DNA from: Halobellus inordinatus
Lineage (GTDB): Archaea > Halobacteriota > Halobacteria > Halobacteriales > Haloferacaceae
Direction of reading: 5' to 3'
Length of the DNA stretch: 64,000 nucleotides
Assembly (NCBI RefSeq): GCF_024464655.1
Contig: NZ_JANHAV010000002.1
Coordinates: 62,001 to 126,000 of the forward strand
The notes beneath the pieces are model-generated. The model searched no databases and was not told where the DNA came from. It saw only the letters and a program-made list of their open reading frames with translations. The position numbers were made by a program, and so were the translations under genes. Below are positions 52,259-60,979 of this stretch, in pieces (positions within the stretch are counted from its first letter, which is position 1; each line of letters starts with the position of its first letter).

Positions 52259-52949
52259 TCTTCTCGTGCGCCGTCGAGGCGACCTTCGAGTCGGATCGTT
52301 CGAGCCCTGTTTGTTGAGCCGGGACGCGGTGGATGGAGTCGTCGCCGAGGCGGTACGCCGTCAGCGACCCGCCGTAGACGCAGCCGGTATCGAGCCCGAC
52401 GCTCCACGCCCTCACGAGCGGTTCCTCGAGTACGGTGTGACCGAAGAACACGCGCGGCGGTCCCTCGTAGGAGTCGTACCAGAACGGGCCGTCGTAGCCG
52501 CCGCCCGGGACGGTCGCTCGCGCGGTCTGGAGGTCACCGACCGTGTGTTCGGCCAGCGGCACGTCGGGATAGACGCCGCCGTGGACGACGAGTGCGCCGT
52601 CCCAACTGATCGCGACCGGGAGCGACCGGATCCACTCGCGCGCCGCTTCGTCGAGTTCCGGCAGCGTCGCCTCCCCGCGGAGGACCTGTTCCTCGTTGTT
52701 GCCGCGGACCGAGAGCATATTCTCGGCCGCCCGCACGCGCTCGACGACGCCGGCGCTGTCGGGGCCTTTCCGGACGAGGTCGCCGACGAAGACGAACAGG
52801 TCGTCCGCCGACAGACCAACCGCGCCGACGAGCTGATCGAGCGTCTCTCGGCACCCGTGGACGTCGCCGACGACGTAGACGTCGTCCCACTCCGTCGGAT
52901 CTATCCGCCGGTGTTGATCGGCGACGTCGGGGGCGAATGATAGCGGCAT
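52248..52949 (-). CDS. PPP-type metallophosphoesterase
   Basis: 233 residues from the ATG at 52949. Metal motifs: VVGDVHGCRETLDQL, FVGDLVRKGPDS, VRGNNEEQVL, VVHGGVYPD, VFFGHTVLEEP and DTGCVYGGSLTAYRL. This is the bacterial ApaH/PrpE-like layout, but GDxxDRG reads GDLVRKG and GNHE reads GNNE, so two usual active-site residues differ. It may hydrolyse a dinucleoside polyphosphate, a protein phosphate or a polyphosphate-related substrate. Overlap with ppk hints at the last, but that is inference. A TTAAAG box lies 25 nt upstream. Confidence 0.85.
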   Translation of the reverse strand: MPLSFAPDVADQHRRIDPTEWDDVYVVGDVHGCRETLDQLVGAVGLSADDLFVFVGDLVRKGPDSAGVVERVRAAENMLSVRGNNEEQVLRGEATLPELDEAAREWIRSLPVAISWDGALVVHGGVYPDVPLAEHTVGDLQTARATVPGGGYDGPFWYDSYEGPPRVFFGHTVLEEPLVRAWSVGLDTGCVYGGSLTAYRLGDDSIHRVPAQQTGLERSDSKVASTAHEKNVR

Positions 52950-53090
52950 CCCCTCGAATAGAGACGCTCGATCGACTTTAAGACGTGCTAAGATCGGTAC
53001 GTACTGCTATTGAGAGATGGGTATTCGACGCTCTCGGAGCGCGGTCGACGCGTCCGAGCGGGGCCAACAGCGGTGACGGGGCGCGGCCGC

Positions 53091-53546
53091 TCACCGAAGC
53101 GCCGCGTAGACTCCGCCGAGCACGACGCCGTAGACCACGTGCCCGACGAGACTCATTACGCTCACGTTCGGGAGCGGCGGATTCGCGGGCGACCCGACCA
53201 CGGAGAGCCAGATCGGCATCACGAGGACCGCGAGTACGATCCAGAGCACGACGCCGTACCCCACGCCGAGCGCGGTGCTCTTTGCGATCGTCAGATCTGC
53301 CTGCGTCGACGCGATCGCGGCGAAGGCGACGCCGAGGACCGCACCGTGGGCGACGTGGATCGTGAACCCCGCGAGCCCGCCCGTCAGGAAGTACATCGAG
53401 GGGATCGCGACTTCGAGCACGGGCCGCATCTGCATCGCCATCAGCCCGCCCATCACGATCGCGGCGACGACGCCGGCGACGACGCCGTACTGCCACTCGT
53501 TCGTTTCGGTCTGTGCTGTCGTCTGGGTGGCGGTGTCTGTCGCCAT
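53091..53546 (-). CDS. Uncharacterised haloarchaeal membrane protein, four helices
   Basis: 151 residues from the ATG at 53546. A short Thr-rich N-terminus (MATDTATQTTAQTETNE) is followed by four hydrophobic helices: about 18-40 (YGVVAGVVAAIVMGGLMAMQMR), 52-80 (MYFLTGGLAGFTIHVAHGAVLGVAFAAI), 92-115 (STALGVGYGVVLWIVLAVLVMPIWL) and 130-150 (VMSLVGHVVYGVVLGGVYAAL). Histidines fall inside helices 2 and 4 (HVAHG, GHVVYG). Similar proteins are common in haloarchaea; I know no function. A TATA-like CATTATTC lies upstream on the minus strand. Confidence 0.75.
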   Translation of the reverse strand: MATDTATQTTAQTETNEWQYGVVAGVVAAIVMGGLMAMQMRPVLEVAIPSMYFLTGGLAGFTIHVAHGAVLGVAFAAIASTQADLTIAKSTALGVGYGVVLWIVLAVLVMPIWLSVVGSPANPPLPNVSVMSLVGHVVYGVVLGGVYAALR

Positions 53547-53684
53547 AGCAGAGACGACCGCATACTCCCGAATAATGGCATCCCGGCCGCGCGATCCGGA
53601 CGCACTGGGCCGATAGAAATATGCGGTATGAAAACAAACAGCACAGAATTATCGAGCCTACAGATTTCTGTCGGTATCTGCGAT

Positions 53685-53708
53685 CTTGTAGTACAACTAC
53701 ACTACAAG
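53685..53708. promoter_or_regulatory. Inverted repeat in the OsmC upstream region
   Basis: CTTGTAGT-N8-ACTACAAG with an internal TGTAGT-N3-ACTACA. It lies about 60 nt upstream of the TTATAAG box at 53772-53778 that probably drives the OsmC-like gene. The whole gap 53547-53810 is AT-rich and otherwise holds nothing I can call. Candidate operator; binding factor unknown. Confidence 0.4.
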
Positions 53709-53810
53709 TGAGAAAAATCAATGTTTGCTACGAGTAATATCCGGCCACCGTTGAGAACCGTTTCCTTCCCGTTATAAGCTAGCCCGCAGATAGTATTGTG
53801 TAGAAAAAGA

Positions 53811-54359
53811 ATGACTGTAGTAAATGGCTTAGACACCGACGAGCTCGAAAACCTGATTGAAGCGGCTGCGGAAGACCCTGATTCGGCGTCGTTCACGTTC
53901 CGGGCAGAAACGGAGTGGACTGGTGGATTTGCGAGTGAAACGCACATCAGCGACTTCGAGCAGGACGGGACGACGGTCGAGTCGCCGGAGTTCACGATTA
54001 CTGGCGACGAACCCGAAGCGCTCCTCGGCGAGCGGGCCGGTCCCAACGCCGTCGAGCACCTCCTCGCCGCGATCGGTTCGTGTCTGGCCGTGACGTATGC
54101 GGGGCACGCGGCGGCGCACGGCATCCAGATCGAGGACCTCTCCTTCGAGTTCGAGGGCGACATCGACCTCCGTGGATTCCTCGGTCTGAGCGACGACGTC
54201 CGACCGGGCTACGACGAGATCCGCGCGACGACGCATATCGACGCCGACGCGTCGGAAGCGGAACTCCAGGAACTACACGACGAAGTCACGGCGACTTCCC
54301 CGCTGTACGACAACGTGACGAACGAGGTCGCACTCGACTTCGACCTCCAGTTCGAGTAA
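53811..54359 (+). CDS. OsmC-like family protein
   Basis: 182 residues from the ATG at 53811. The OsmC fold is recognised by FRAETEWTGGFASETHIS, then GPNAVEHLLAAIGSCLAVTYAGHAAAHGIQIEDLSFEFEGDIDLRG and a C-terminal ATSPLYDNVTNEVALDFDL. The peroxidatic cysteine (GSC) is present, but the second cysteine of hydroperoxide reductases (CPVS region) is Thr-Ser here, so a two-cysteine peroxidase mechanism is unlikely. A role in thiol or sulfur-compound metabolism is possible. Upstream TATA-like TTATAAG and an inverted repeat suggest a regulated single gene. Confidence 0.85.
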   Translation: MTVVNGLDTDELENLIEAAAEDPDSASFTFRAETEWTGGFASETHISDFEQDGTTVESPEFTITGDEPEALLGERAGPNAVEHLLAAIGSCLAVTYAGHAAAHGIQIEDLSFEFEGDIDLRGFLGLSDDVRPGYDEIRATTHIDADASEAELQELHDEVTATSPLYDNVTNEVALDFDLQFE

Positions 54360-54444
54360 GCCGCCCGCGCCGCCACGCGAAGCACACGGACACGTCTCTT
54401 CCCCCGTCCGAGGCTTTTAATCTCAGGAAGGCGGAGAGACCCCT

Positions 54445-56622
54445 GTGTCGACGACCGGCGAGTACGAGCGGTTCTTCCCCTACGAGGAGCCGTATCCGAA
54501 TCAGCGCTCTGCGATGGCCGAAATCGCCGAGGCGCTGGACGACGAACGCGACGTTCTGTTAGAGGGTGCTCCGGGGACGGGCAAGACGCTCTCGGCGCTC
54601 GTGCCGGCGCTTGAGTACGCCCGCCGGACGGACAAGACGGTGGTCATCACCACCAACGTCCACCAGCAGATGCGCCAGTTCGTCGAGGACGCCCGCGCAA
54701 TCACGCGGGAGGAACCGCTCCGCGCGGTCGTGTTCAAGGGCAAATCGTCGATGTGTCACATCGACGTCGAGTACCAGGAGTGTCAGACGCTTCGCGACAC
54801 TACGCGGACGCTCGTCGAGAAGGAAACCGAGCGCGCCGAACTGAACCAGCAGGCCGAGGCGCTCTTGGATCGGATCCGCGAGGGCGAAGACGGCGCTGGC
54901 GAGGCCAGAAACACGGTGACGGACGAACTCGACGCCGTCGAATCCGAACTCGAAGAGCTACGGGACGGCAACGTCTGTGAGCACTACTACAACAACCTCG
55001 TCGGCAACACCGACGAGTTCTTCGAGTGGCTCTTCGACGACGTTCGAACCCCAGAAGAGATCTACGAGTACGCGGACCAACGACAGCTCTGCGGCTACGA
55101 ACTCCTCAAAGAGGGGATGGAGGCGGTCGATCTGGTGGTCTGCAACTACCACCACCTGCTGGACCCCGCGATCCGCGAGCAGTTCTTCCGGTGGCTCGGT
55201 CGCGAGCCAGAAGACGTCGTCACCGTCTTCGACGAGGCTCACAACATCGAGTCGGCCGCGCGCGACCACGCGAGTCGGACACTGACCGAAAACACGCTCG
55301 AAGAGGCGCTCTCGGAACTGGAAGACGCCGACGACTCGCGGGCGCAACCGGCCGAGAACGTCCTCTCGGCGTTCCTCGGCGCGCTCAGAGCGACCTACGA
55401 CGACGCGCTCGGCTTCGGAGAGCGCGAGCAGGTCGGCGACGACTGGTACGATCTCACGATCGCCAACAGCGACCGCCGCGACGACCTGACGCTGGCGTTT
55501 CTCGACCGCTACGAGGGCCGCGGCATCGACGCAGAAGTGGATCTGGCGCTCCAACTCGGGCGAGCGCTCGACAGGGAGTACGAGGAAGCGTACAAGAACG
55601 GGCAGGCGACGACGCGCTCGGAATGTCAGACGCTGCAGGCCGCGGAGTTCATCGCGGCGTGGATGGCCGACGGCGGGAAACTCGGCCAGCACCCGATGTG
55701 TTCGGTGCGGCGCGACGCCGGGACCGAGGAGGTGTACGGGCGCGCGGAACTGTACACCTGCATCCCGCGGGAGGTGACCGAGACGCTGTTCGAGGAGGTC
55801 AACGCGAGCATCCTGATGTCGGCGACGCTGCGCCCCTTCGACGTGATCGAAGACGTGCTCGGCCTCTCGGATCCGGCGACGATGGCCTACGGCCTCGAAT
55901 ATCCCGAGGACCGCCGGCGGACGCTCGCGGTCGAAGCGCCGGCGCTTTTCAGTTCCGAGCGGAGCGACCCCAACACGCAGTCTGCGGTCGCGGACGTACT
56001 GGCCGACGCGACGCGCTTCACGCCGGGGAACGTGCTCCTGTTTTTCCCCTCCTACGCCGAGGCCGAGCGGTATCACGACCGCCTGCTGAACCGCGCCGAC
56101 GTGACGAGTCGGCTCCTCCTCGACGAACCGGGCGTCGAGACCGAGTCGATGCGCCAATCGTTCGTCGGCGGGGACGACGCGATTCTCTGCACGTCGCTGT
56201 GGGGGACGCTCGCAGAGGGCGTGAGCTTCGACGGCGACGACGCCCGGACGGTCGCCGTCGTCGGCGTGCCGTATCCGCACCTCTCGGAACGAATGGAGGC
56301 GATACAGGACGCCTACGACCGCGCCTACGCCGACCGGCGCGAAGCGGGCTGGCGCTACGCGGTCGAGATCCCGACGATCCGGAAGACGAGACAGGCGCTC
56401 GGCCGGGTCATCCGCGCCCCCGACGACTACGGCGTCCGGCTGCTCGTCGACAAGCGCTACACCCGCGCGAGCGCCGATATGGGGAAGTACGGTGTCCGCG
56501 GGAGCTTTCCCCCAGAGGAGCGCGCCGAACTCGTCGACGTCGACCCCGAGAAGTTGAAATTCGCGATGTTGAACTTCTACGCCGACCTCGACGCCTACCC
56601 GGACGAACCACCGCGGCCGTAG
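54445..56622 (+). CDS. XPD/DinG-type Fe-S DNA helicase
   Basis: 5'-3' SF2 helicase of 725 residues from the GTG at 54445. Walker A is GAPGTGKT (41-48) and the DEAH box FDEAHNIE lies at 262-269. Four cysteines (104 in SSMCHID, 113 in YQECQTL, 178 in GNVCEHYY, 216 in RQLCGYEL) fall in the Fe-S domain between motifs Ia and II, as in XPD/Rad3. Domain 2 contains SATLRPFDVIEDVLG, LLFFPSYAEAERY, LWGTLAEGVSFDGDDARTV and RQALGRVIRAPDDYG. A TTTTAAT box lies 25 nt upstream. Repair or processing of secondary structures is the expected role. Confidence 0.94.
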   Translation: MSTTGEYERFFPYEEPYPNQRSAMAEIAEALDDERDVLLEGAPGTGKTLSALVPALEYARRTDKTVVITTNVHQQMRQFVEDARAITREEPLRAVVFKGKSSMCHIDVEYQECQTLRDTTRTLVEKETERAELNQQAEALLDRIREGEDGAGEARNTVTDELDAVESELEELRDGNVCEHYYNNLVGNTDEFFEWLFDDVRTPEEIYEYADQRQLCGYELLKEGMEAVDLVVCNYHHLLDPAIREQFFRWLGREPEDVVTVFDEAHNIESAARDHASRTLTENTLEEALSELEDADDSRAQPAENVLSAFLGALRATYDDALGFGEREQVGDDWYDLTIANSDRRDDLTLAFLDRYEGRGIDAEVDLALQLGRALDREYEEAYKNGQATTRSECQTLQAAEFIAAWMADGGKLGQHPMCSVRRDAGTEEVYGRAELYTCIPREVTETLFEEVNASILMSATLRPFDVIEDVLGLSDPATMAYGLEYPEDRRRTLAVEAPALFSSERSDPNTQSAVADVLADATRFTPGNVLLFFPSYAEAERYHDRLLNRADVTSRLLLDEPGVETESMRQSFVGGDDAILCTSLWGTLAEGVSFDGDDARTVAVVGVPYPHLSERMEAIQDAYDRAYADRREAGWRYAVEIPTIRKTRQALGRVIRAPDDYGVRLLVDKRYTRASADMGKYGVRGSFPPEERAELVDVDPEKLKFAMLNFYADLDAYPDEPPRP

Positions 56623-56705
56623 CCCTAGCCTCACGCGAACCACCCACGCGCCCCGACGCCTGATCGGCCGAACGGCTGATATCGTTGGAGACCAACTAGA
56701 CTCCG

Positions 56706-58076
56706 ATGCGAACTCAGCCCCCTGGACCCGCGGGCGTACCGGTCTTCGGGAACAGCCGCCAGTACGCGCGGGACCCCTTCACGTTTCTCACGAGCGTCGC
56801 GGACGCCTACGGCGACGTGGCGCGCTTCGACCTCGGGCCGATCGAGACGTATATGGTCACGAATCCCGCGGACATCGAGCGGGTGCTGGTGACCGAGGAC
56901 GCGAAGTACCACAAACCGGACTTCCAGGACGACGCCATCGGCACGCTGCTCGGCGATGGGCTGCTGCTCAGTGAGGGCGAGACGTGGCGCAAACAGCGCC
57001 AACTCGCCCAGCCCGCCTTCGGCCCGAAGCGCATTTCGGCACTCGGCGACGTGATCTCCCGTCACGCCCAGACGATGCTCGACGACTGGGAGGCGGGCGA
57101 GGTCCGCGACGTCCACCTCGAAATGGCCCGCGTGACCGTTCGGATCATCGTCGAGGCGATGTTCGGCTCGCAGCTGACCGACGAGCAGACCGAACTGGTC
57201 CAGGAGAACCTCGAACCGCTCGGGAAGCGCTTCGAGCCCGACCCGCTGCGATTCCTCGTCCCCGACTGGGTCCCGACACGAGAGAACCGCGAGTACCACG
57301 AGTCCGTCCGTATCTTAGAGGAGATTATCGACGACGTCGTCGCCGAGCGGCGCGGCACCGAACACGACCCCGACGTCGACCCCGCCTCCGACATCGTCGG
57401 CGACGCCGACGAGCCGATGGACCTGCTGTCGATCCTGCTGCGCGCGAAACAGCGCGGCGAGCAGTCCGACCAGCAACTCAGAGACGAACTGATGACGATG
57501 CTGCTCGCGGGCCACGACACGACGGCGCTGACGCTGACGTACACGTGGTATCTCCTCTCACAACACCCCGAGGCGGAGGCGCGGGTCCACGAGGAACTCG
57601 CCGCGGTCTGCGGCGACGCGCCGCCGACGGCCGCGGACGTGCGGCAACTCGACTACCTCGAACGCGTGTTACAGGAGGCGATGCGGCTCTATCCGCCGGT
57701 GTACGTCATTTTCCGAGAGCCGCAGGTCGACGTCGAACTCGGCGGGTATCGGATTCCGAGCGGCTCGGCTGTGATGCTGTCGCAGTGGGCGGTCCATCGA
57801 TCCGAGCGGTGGTACGACGATCCCGAGACGTTCGATCCCGACCGCTGGCTGCCGGAGCGCCGGCGCGAGCGACCGCGATTCGCGTACTTCCCGTTCGGCG
57901 GCGGTCCGCGTCACTGCATCGGCAAGCACCTCTCGATGCTCGAGGCGAAACTCATTCTCGGCACCGTCGCCCAGGAGTACGAACTCGACTACGTCCGCGA
58001 CCGGCCGTTCGAGCTCCGAGGGTCGCTGACGATGCACCCCGAGGAGCCGATGGGGATGCGGCTCACGCCCCGCTGA
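56706..58076 (+). CDS. Cytochrome P450 (haloarchaeal CYP174-like)
   Basis: 456 residues. Heme-ligand Cys404 lies in FPFGGGPRHCIGKHLSM. The I-helix oxygen-binding AGHDTTALTLTYTW lies at 268-281, and ExxR at Glu324-Arg327 (QEAMRLYPP). The C-helix WRKQRQ follows the EGETW stretch at 90-94. There is no N-terminal membrane anchor; the protein begins MRTQPPGPAGVPVFGNSRQY. The CYP174 label is from memory of halobacterial P450s. No dedicated ferredoxin or reductase gene is adjacent. Substrate unknown. Confidence 0.92.
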   Translation: MRTQPPGPAGVPVFGNSRQYARDPFTFLTSVADAYGDVARFDLGPIETYMVTNPADIERVLVTEDAKYHKPDFQDDAIGTLLGDGLLLSEGETWRKQRQLAQPAFGPKRISALGDVISRHAQTMLDDWEAGEVRDVHLEMARVTVRIIVEAMFGSQLTDEQTELVQENLEPLGKRFEPDPLRFLVPDWVPTRENREYHESVRILEEIIDDVVAERRGTEHDPDVDPASDIVGDADEPMDLLSILLRAKQRGEQSDQQLRDELMTMLLAGHDTTALTLTYTWYLLSQHPEAEARVHEELAAVCGDAPPTAADVRQLDYLERVLQEAMRLYPPVYVIFREPQVDVELGGYRIPSGSAVMLSQWAVHRSERWYDDPETFDPDRWLPERRRERPRFAYFPFGGGPRHCIGKHLSMLEAKLILGTVAQEYELDYVRDRPFELRGSLTMHPEEPMGMRLTPR

Positions 58077-58100
58077 GGCGACCGCTGTAAGCCGACGCGG

Positions 58101-58628
58101 TCACCGTAACGGAATCCGCGCCGCGGGCTCCCGATAGCGCGAGTCCCAGATCTGGACCTCGTTCGCCGTCCACGCGACCGGCTCGATCTCCGTGCGATCG
58201 ACGAGGTCGGCGGCGTCCGCGATGCGACCCCCGCGAGCGAGCGTCACGTGCGGGACGTACCCCTCGCCCTCCATCCCTTCGACGGTGCCGAACGACTCAC
58301 AGAGTCGGCGATGCAGCGCGTGGAGGTCCGGGCTCTCGACGGTGAGATAGACGACCGGACCCGGACCTCGCGGCGGCGTCTCGAAGTAATCGAGCCCGGT
58401 CACTCGGAGGTCGATCCCGGAGCGCCCGCCCCTGCGTTCCCGAAGGATCGGCCGGAGTCGCTCGCGGAGCCGCGGGAGCGAGTCGGCGTCGTCGTCGAGT
58501 GCGGTGTCGAAGCGCTTCGCGAGCAGCGTGTGCCGCTCGCGGATCCGCTCGAACCGCGTGAGTTTCGGATGCAACTCCGAGGCGAGGCGGTCGACCTGCC
58601 CCGGGACCGGGACGTTCAGACTGAACAC
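58101..58628 (-). CDS. 2'-5' RNA ligase / 2H phosphoesterase-like protein
   Basis: 175 residues from the GTG at 58628. The C-terminal H-x-T motif is clear: GYVPHVTLARGG with His127 and Thr129. The N-terminal motif of the 2H superfamily is not: the expected H-x-T/S near residue 35-45 reads ERHTLLAKRF, where His33 and Thr34 are adjacent. Layout otherwise fits (VTGLDYFETPPRGPGPVVYLTVESPDLHALHRRLC). The protein may have lost 2'-3' cyclic phosphodiesterase or ligase activity, or it may use another histidine. It converges on the P450 gene. Confidence 0.72.
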   Translation of the reverse strand: MFSLNVPVPGQVDRLASELHPKLTRFERIRERHTLLAKRFDTALDDDADSLPRLRERLRPILRERRGGRSGIDLRVTGLDYFETPPRGPGPVVYLTVESPDLHALHRRLCESFGTVEGMEGEGYVPHVTLARGGRIADAADLVDRTEIEPVAWTANEVQIWDSRYREPAARIPLR

Positions 58629-58716
58629 GGTCGAGCGTCGGCGCCAGCGGGCAAGAAGCCGTCGGGAGCGACCCGCCTACCGGAGCGTTTTGTTCCGGAC
58701 CGATCAACAGAGTCGT

Positions 58717-59324
58717 ATGAATCGCTGTCCAACGCTCGCCAGACGTCGCGTTCTCGCCGGGGCGGCGAGCGTGTTCGTCGGTGGAGTGCTGGCCGGATGT
58801 AGCGAGCAGTCGAACGGGGCCGACAGTGGCGACGGACCGACTAGCGTCACGGCCGGGGCGAACAGCACGACTGGGTCGACCACTGCCACCGACGGCCCGA
58901 CCAGCGAGACTGGAACGACCGACGATGACGGCTCCGAGGCGACGGACGAGTCGCCCCTCGATCTCCGAGAGGCGAACGTCGTCGGTGTCAGTTTCGAGGG
59001 CCGGGCGGGGTCCTACACGTTCGACGTGACGCTCCATCACGACGACGCCGGCGAAGACGGCTACGCGAACTGGTGGCAGATCGAGCGTCTCGACGGGACC
59101 CGACTGGGCCCCGGGAACTGCTCCACGCACACTCCCAGCAACCGTTCACGCGCTCTGAAACCATCGAGATCCCCGAGGACGTGACCTGCGTCGTCGTCCG
59201 CGGCCACGACCAGACGCACGGCTACGGCGGGCGAGTGCTGCTCGTGAATCTCGATACAGCGGCGACACGAACCATCGACCAGGGTCCCGACCGCCAGGGC
59301 GTCGACGAGGCCGATTGCCCGTGA
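58717..59324 (+). pseudogene. Tat lipoprotein gene interrupted by a single-base frameshift
   Basis: From the ATG at 58717 the frame reads a twin-arginine lipoprotein signal, ARRRVLAGAASVFVGGVLAGC, then a Ser/Thr/Gly/Asp-rich linker and a domain ending DGYANWWQIERLDGTRLG. At the C-run 59109-59112 the frame drifts into a nonsense tail that stops at 59184. The neighbouring frame continues the domain: RELLHAHSQQPFTRSETIEI, PEDVTCVVVRGHDQTHGYGG, then VDEADCP and a stop at 59324. Adding one C to the run joins the two halves exactly. Either a real mutation or a sequencing error. Intact, it would be a surface lipoprotein of ~200 residues of unknown function. Confidence 0.8.
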
Positions 59325-59344
59325 GAGTGCGGTTCTCGAGCGTA

Positions 59345-59554
59345 TTAGATTCGATCGAGCAGCCACAGCACGATGAGCGCAACGACGGCGAGTCCCAGGA
59401 ACGGTCGCAGCGGACCCAGAAGTTCAGCGAGAATCCCGAGGATGCCGCCGACGACTTCCAGCACGAGCCAGATCACGACGAGGACGAGCACGACCTTCAG
59501 CAGGTCTTCGACCTCCAGTTCCGCACGGTCGGGTCCGGGGCTCGGTAAGCGCAT
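59345..59554 (-). CDS. Small haloarchaeal membrane protein (DUF7554-like)
   Basis: 69 residues from the ATG at 59554: MRLPSPGPDRAELEVEDLLK followed by one long or two short hydrophobic segments, VVLVLVVIWLVLEVVGGILG and LGLAVVALIVLWLLDRI, with the charged LLGPLRPF turn between. I recall it as a small conserved haloarchaeal family; no function known. Divergent from the SPFH gene, 134 bp between starts. Confidence 0.72.
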   Translation of the reverse strand: MRLPSPGPDRAELEVEDLLKVVLVLVVIWLVLEVVGGILGILAELLGPLRPFLGLAVVALIVLWLLDRI

Positions 59555-59673
59555 ACTCTCCCTCTCTTGGCCATCCTGAAGTGCCTTCGGGCGCGGTGAC
59601 GTCGCTCTCGACTTCCTCTCTCGACCGCGCTCTGTCGCTGCTGCTCCGTGCCCACTGGCCGGGACACCCTTAA

Positions 59674-59688
59674 TGTGACTCCGTCACA
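59674..59688. promoter_or_regulatory. Perfect palindrome abutting the SPFH start codon
   Basis: TGTGAC-TCC-GTCACA, 6-bp arms with a 3-nt spacer, directly before the ATG at 59689. A TATA-like CCCTTAATG lies just upstream and overlaps its left edge. A protein bound here would cover the transcription and translation start, as expected for a repressor site. Confidence 0.6.
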
Positions 59689-60873
59689 ATGTCTTCTATG
59701 GCGAACCTCTTCCGCGAACTCGGCCGGCTCTCCGCCCGCGGCCTTCCCGGCTGGGTGGTCCCCACTGTGGGCGTCGTCGCCGCCGTCCTCGTCGCCTTCG
59801 CCCTCTTCGGCGGGGATCCGGTGACGGTCGTCGGTCTCGTGGTCCTCGTACTCGCGATCGCGACGGTGTACAGCACGGTCGAGATCGTCAACGCCTACGA
59901 GCGCCGCGTGCTGACGGTGTTCGGAGAGTACCGACGACTGCTCGACCCCGGACTCAACGTGATCCCGCCGTTCATCTCGAAGACCTACCCCTTCGATCTC
60001 CGGACGCAGACGTTCGACGTCCCCAAGCAAGAGGCGATCACGCGCGACAACTCGCCGGTGACCGCCGACGCCGTCGTCTACATCCGCGTGATGGACGCGA
60101 AACGGGCCTTCCTGGAAGTCGACGACTACGAACGCGCGGTCTCGAACCTCGCGCAGACGACGTTGCGGGCGGTTCTGGGCGATATGGAACTCGACGAGAC
60201 CCTCTCAGAAAGAGAGAAGATCAACCGTCGGATCAACGAGGAACTCGACGAACCGACCGACGAGTGGGGCATCCGCGTCGAGAGCGTCGAGGTGCGGACG
60301 GTCAAGCCGAGCGCGGACGTCGAGAACGCGATGGAACAGCAGACGTCCGCCGAGCGCCGCCGCCGCGCGATGATCCTGGAAGCGCAGGGTGAACGCCGCT
60401 CCGCCATCGAGACGGCGCAGGGTGCGAAGCAGGCGAACATCATCCGCGCCCAGGGTGAAAAACAGAGTCAGATCCTGGAAGCGCAGGGCGACGCGGTCGC
60501 GACGGTCCTCCGAGCGCGGGCCGCCGAGTCGATGGGCGAGCGCGCGATTATCGACCGCGGGCTGGAGACGCTCACGAACATCGGCACGTCGCCGTCGACG
60601 ACGTACGTCATCCCGCAGGAACTCACGAGCCTCCTCGGCCGGTACGGGCGCGGGCTCACCGACTCCGATATGCAGGCGTCGGCCGCTCTGGAGAGCCTCG
60701 ACTTCGACCCGGAGACTCGGGACCTCCTCGGCATCGACGACGTAGAAGAGATCGTCGCGGACGTCTCCGACATCGAAGCCGTCGAATCGGTCGGCGATCT
60801 CCCCGAGCGCGGCGACGGCGCGGCCGAGACCGAGGTCGACCTGAATCTCGACGGCGCGTACGAGAGCCAATAA
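59689..60873 (+). CDS. SPFH/band-7 (stomatin-prohibitin) family membrane protein
   Basis: 394 residues; the ATG at 59698 is an alternative start. Two hydrophobic segments at about 20-60 anchor it. The SPFH domain follows: VNAYERRVLTVFGEYRRLLDPGLNVIPPFISKTYPFDLRTQTFDVPKQEAITRDNSPVTADAVVYIRV, then GDMELDETLSEREKINRRINEELD and VEVRTVKPSADVENAMEQQTSAERRRRAMILEAQGER. A coiled-coil region with QGAKQANIIRAQGEKQSQILEAQGDA comes next, and an acidic tail. Such proteins organise membrane domains and bind membrane proteases. The usual nfeD partner is not adjacent here. Confidence 0.92.
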   Translation: MSSMANLFRELGRLSARGLPGWVVPTVGVVAAVLVAFALFGGDPVTVVGLVVLVLAIATVYSTVEIVNAYERRVLTVFGEYRRLLDPGLNVIPPFISKTYPFDLRTQTFDVPKQEAITRDNSPVTADAVVYIRVMDAKRAFLEVDDYERAVSNLAQTTLRAVLGDMELDETLSEREKINRRINEELDEPTDEWGIRVESVEVRTVKPSADVENAMEQQTSAERRRRAMILEAQGERRSAIETAQGAKQANIIRAQGEKQSQILEAQGDAVATVLRARAAESMGERAIIDRGLETLTNIGTSPSTTYVIPQELTSLLGRYGRGLTDSDMQASAALESLDFDPETRDLLGIDDVEEIVADVSDIEAVESVGDLPERGDGAAETEVDLNLDGAYESQ

Positions 60874-60979
60874 CGTAGAGCGAGGTTTCGTCGGCCCGCC
60901 GGGGTCGCGGTCGCGACTTCTTACCCAGGCAACACGAACAATCGTTATAATTATCCGGCGACCGAAAGTATGTGTTAGT

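Noticed and set aside
53628-53711. 27-codon ORF upstream of the OsmC-like gene
   Set aside because: Very short, codon use unlike the genome, and it overlaps the inverted repeat; probably chance in AT-rich sequence.
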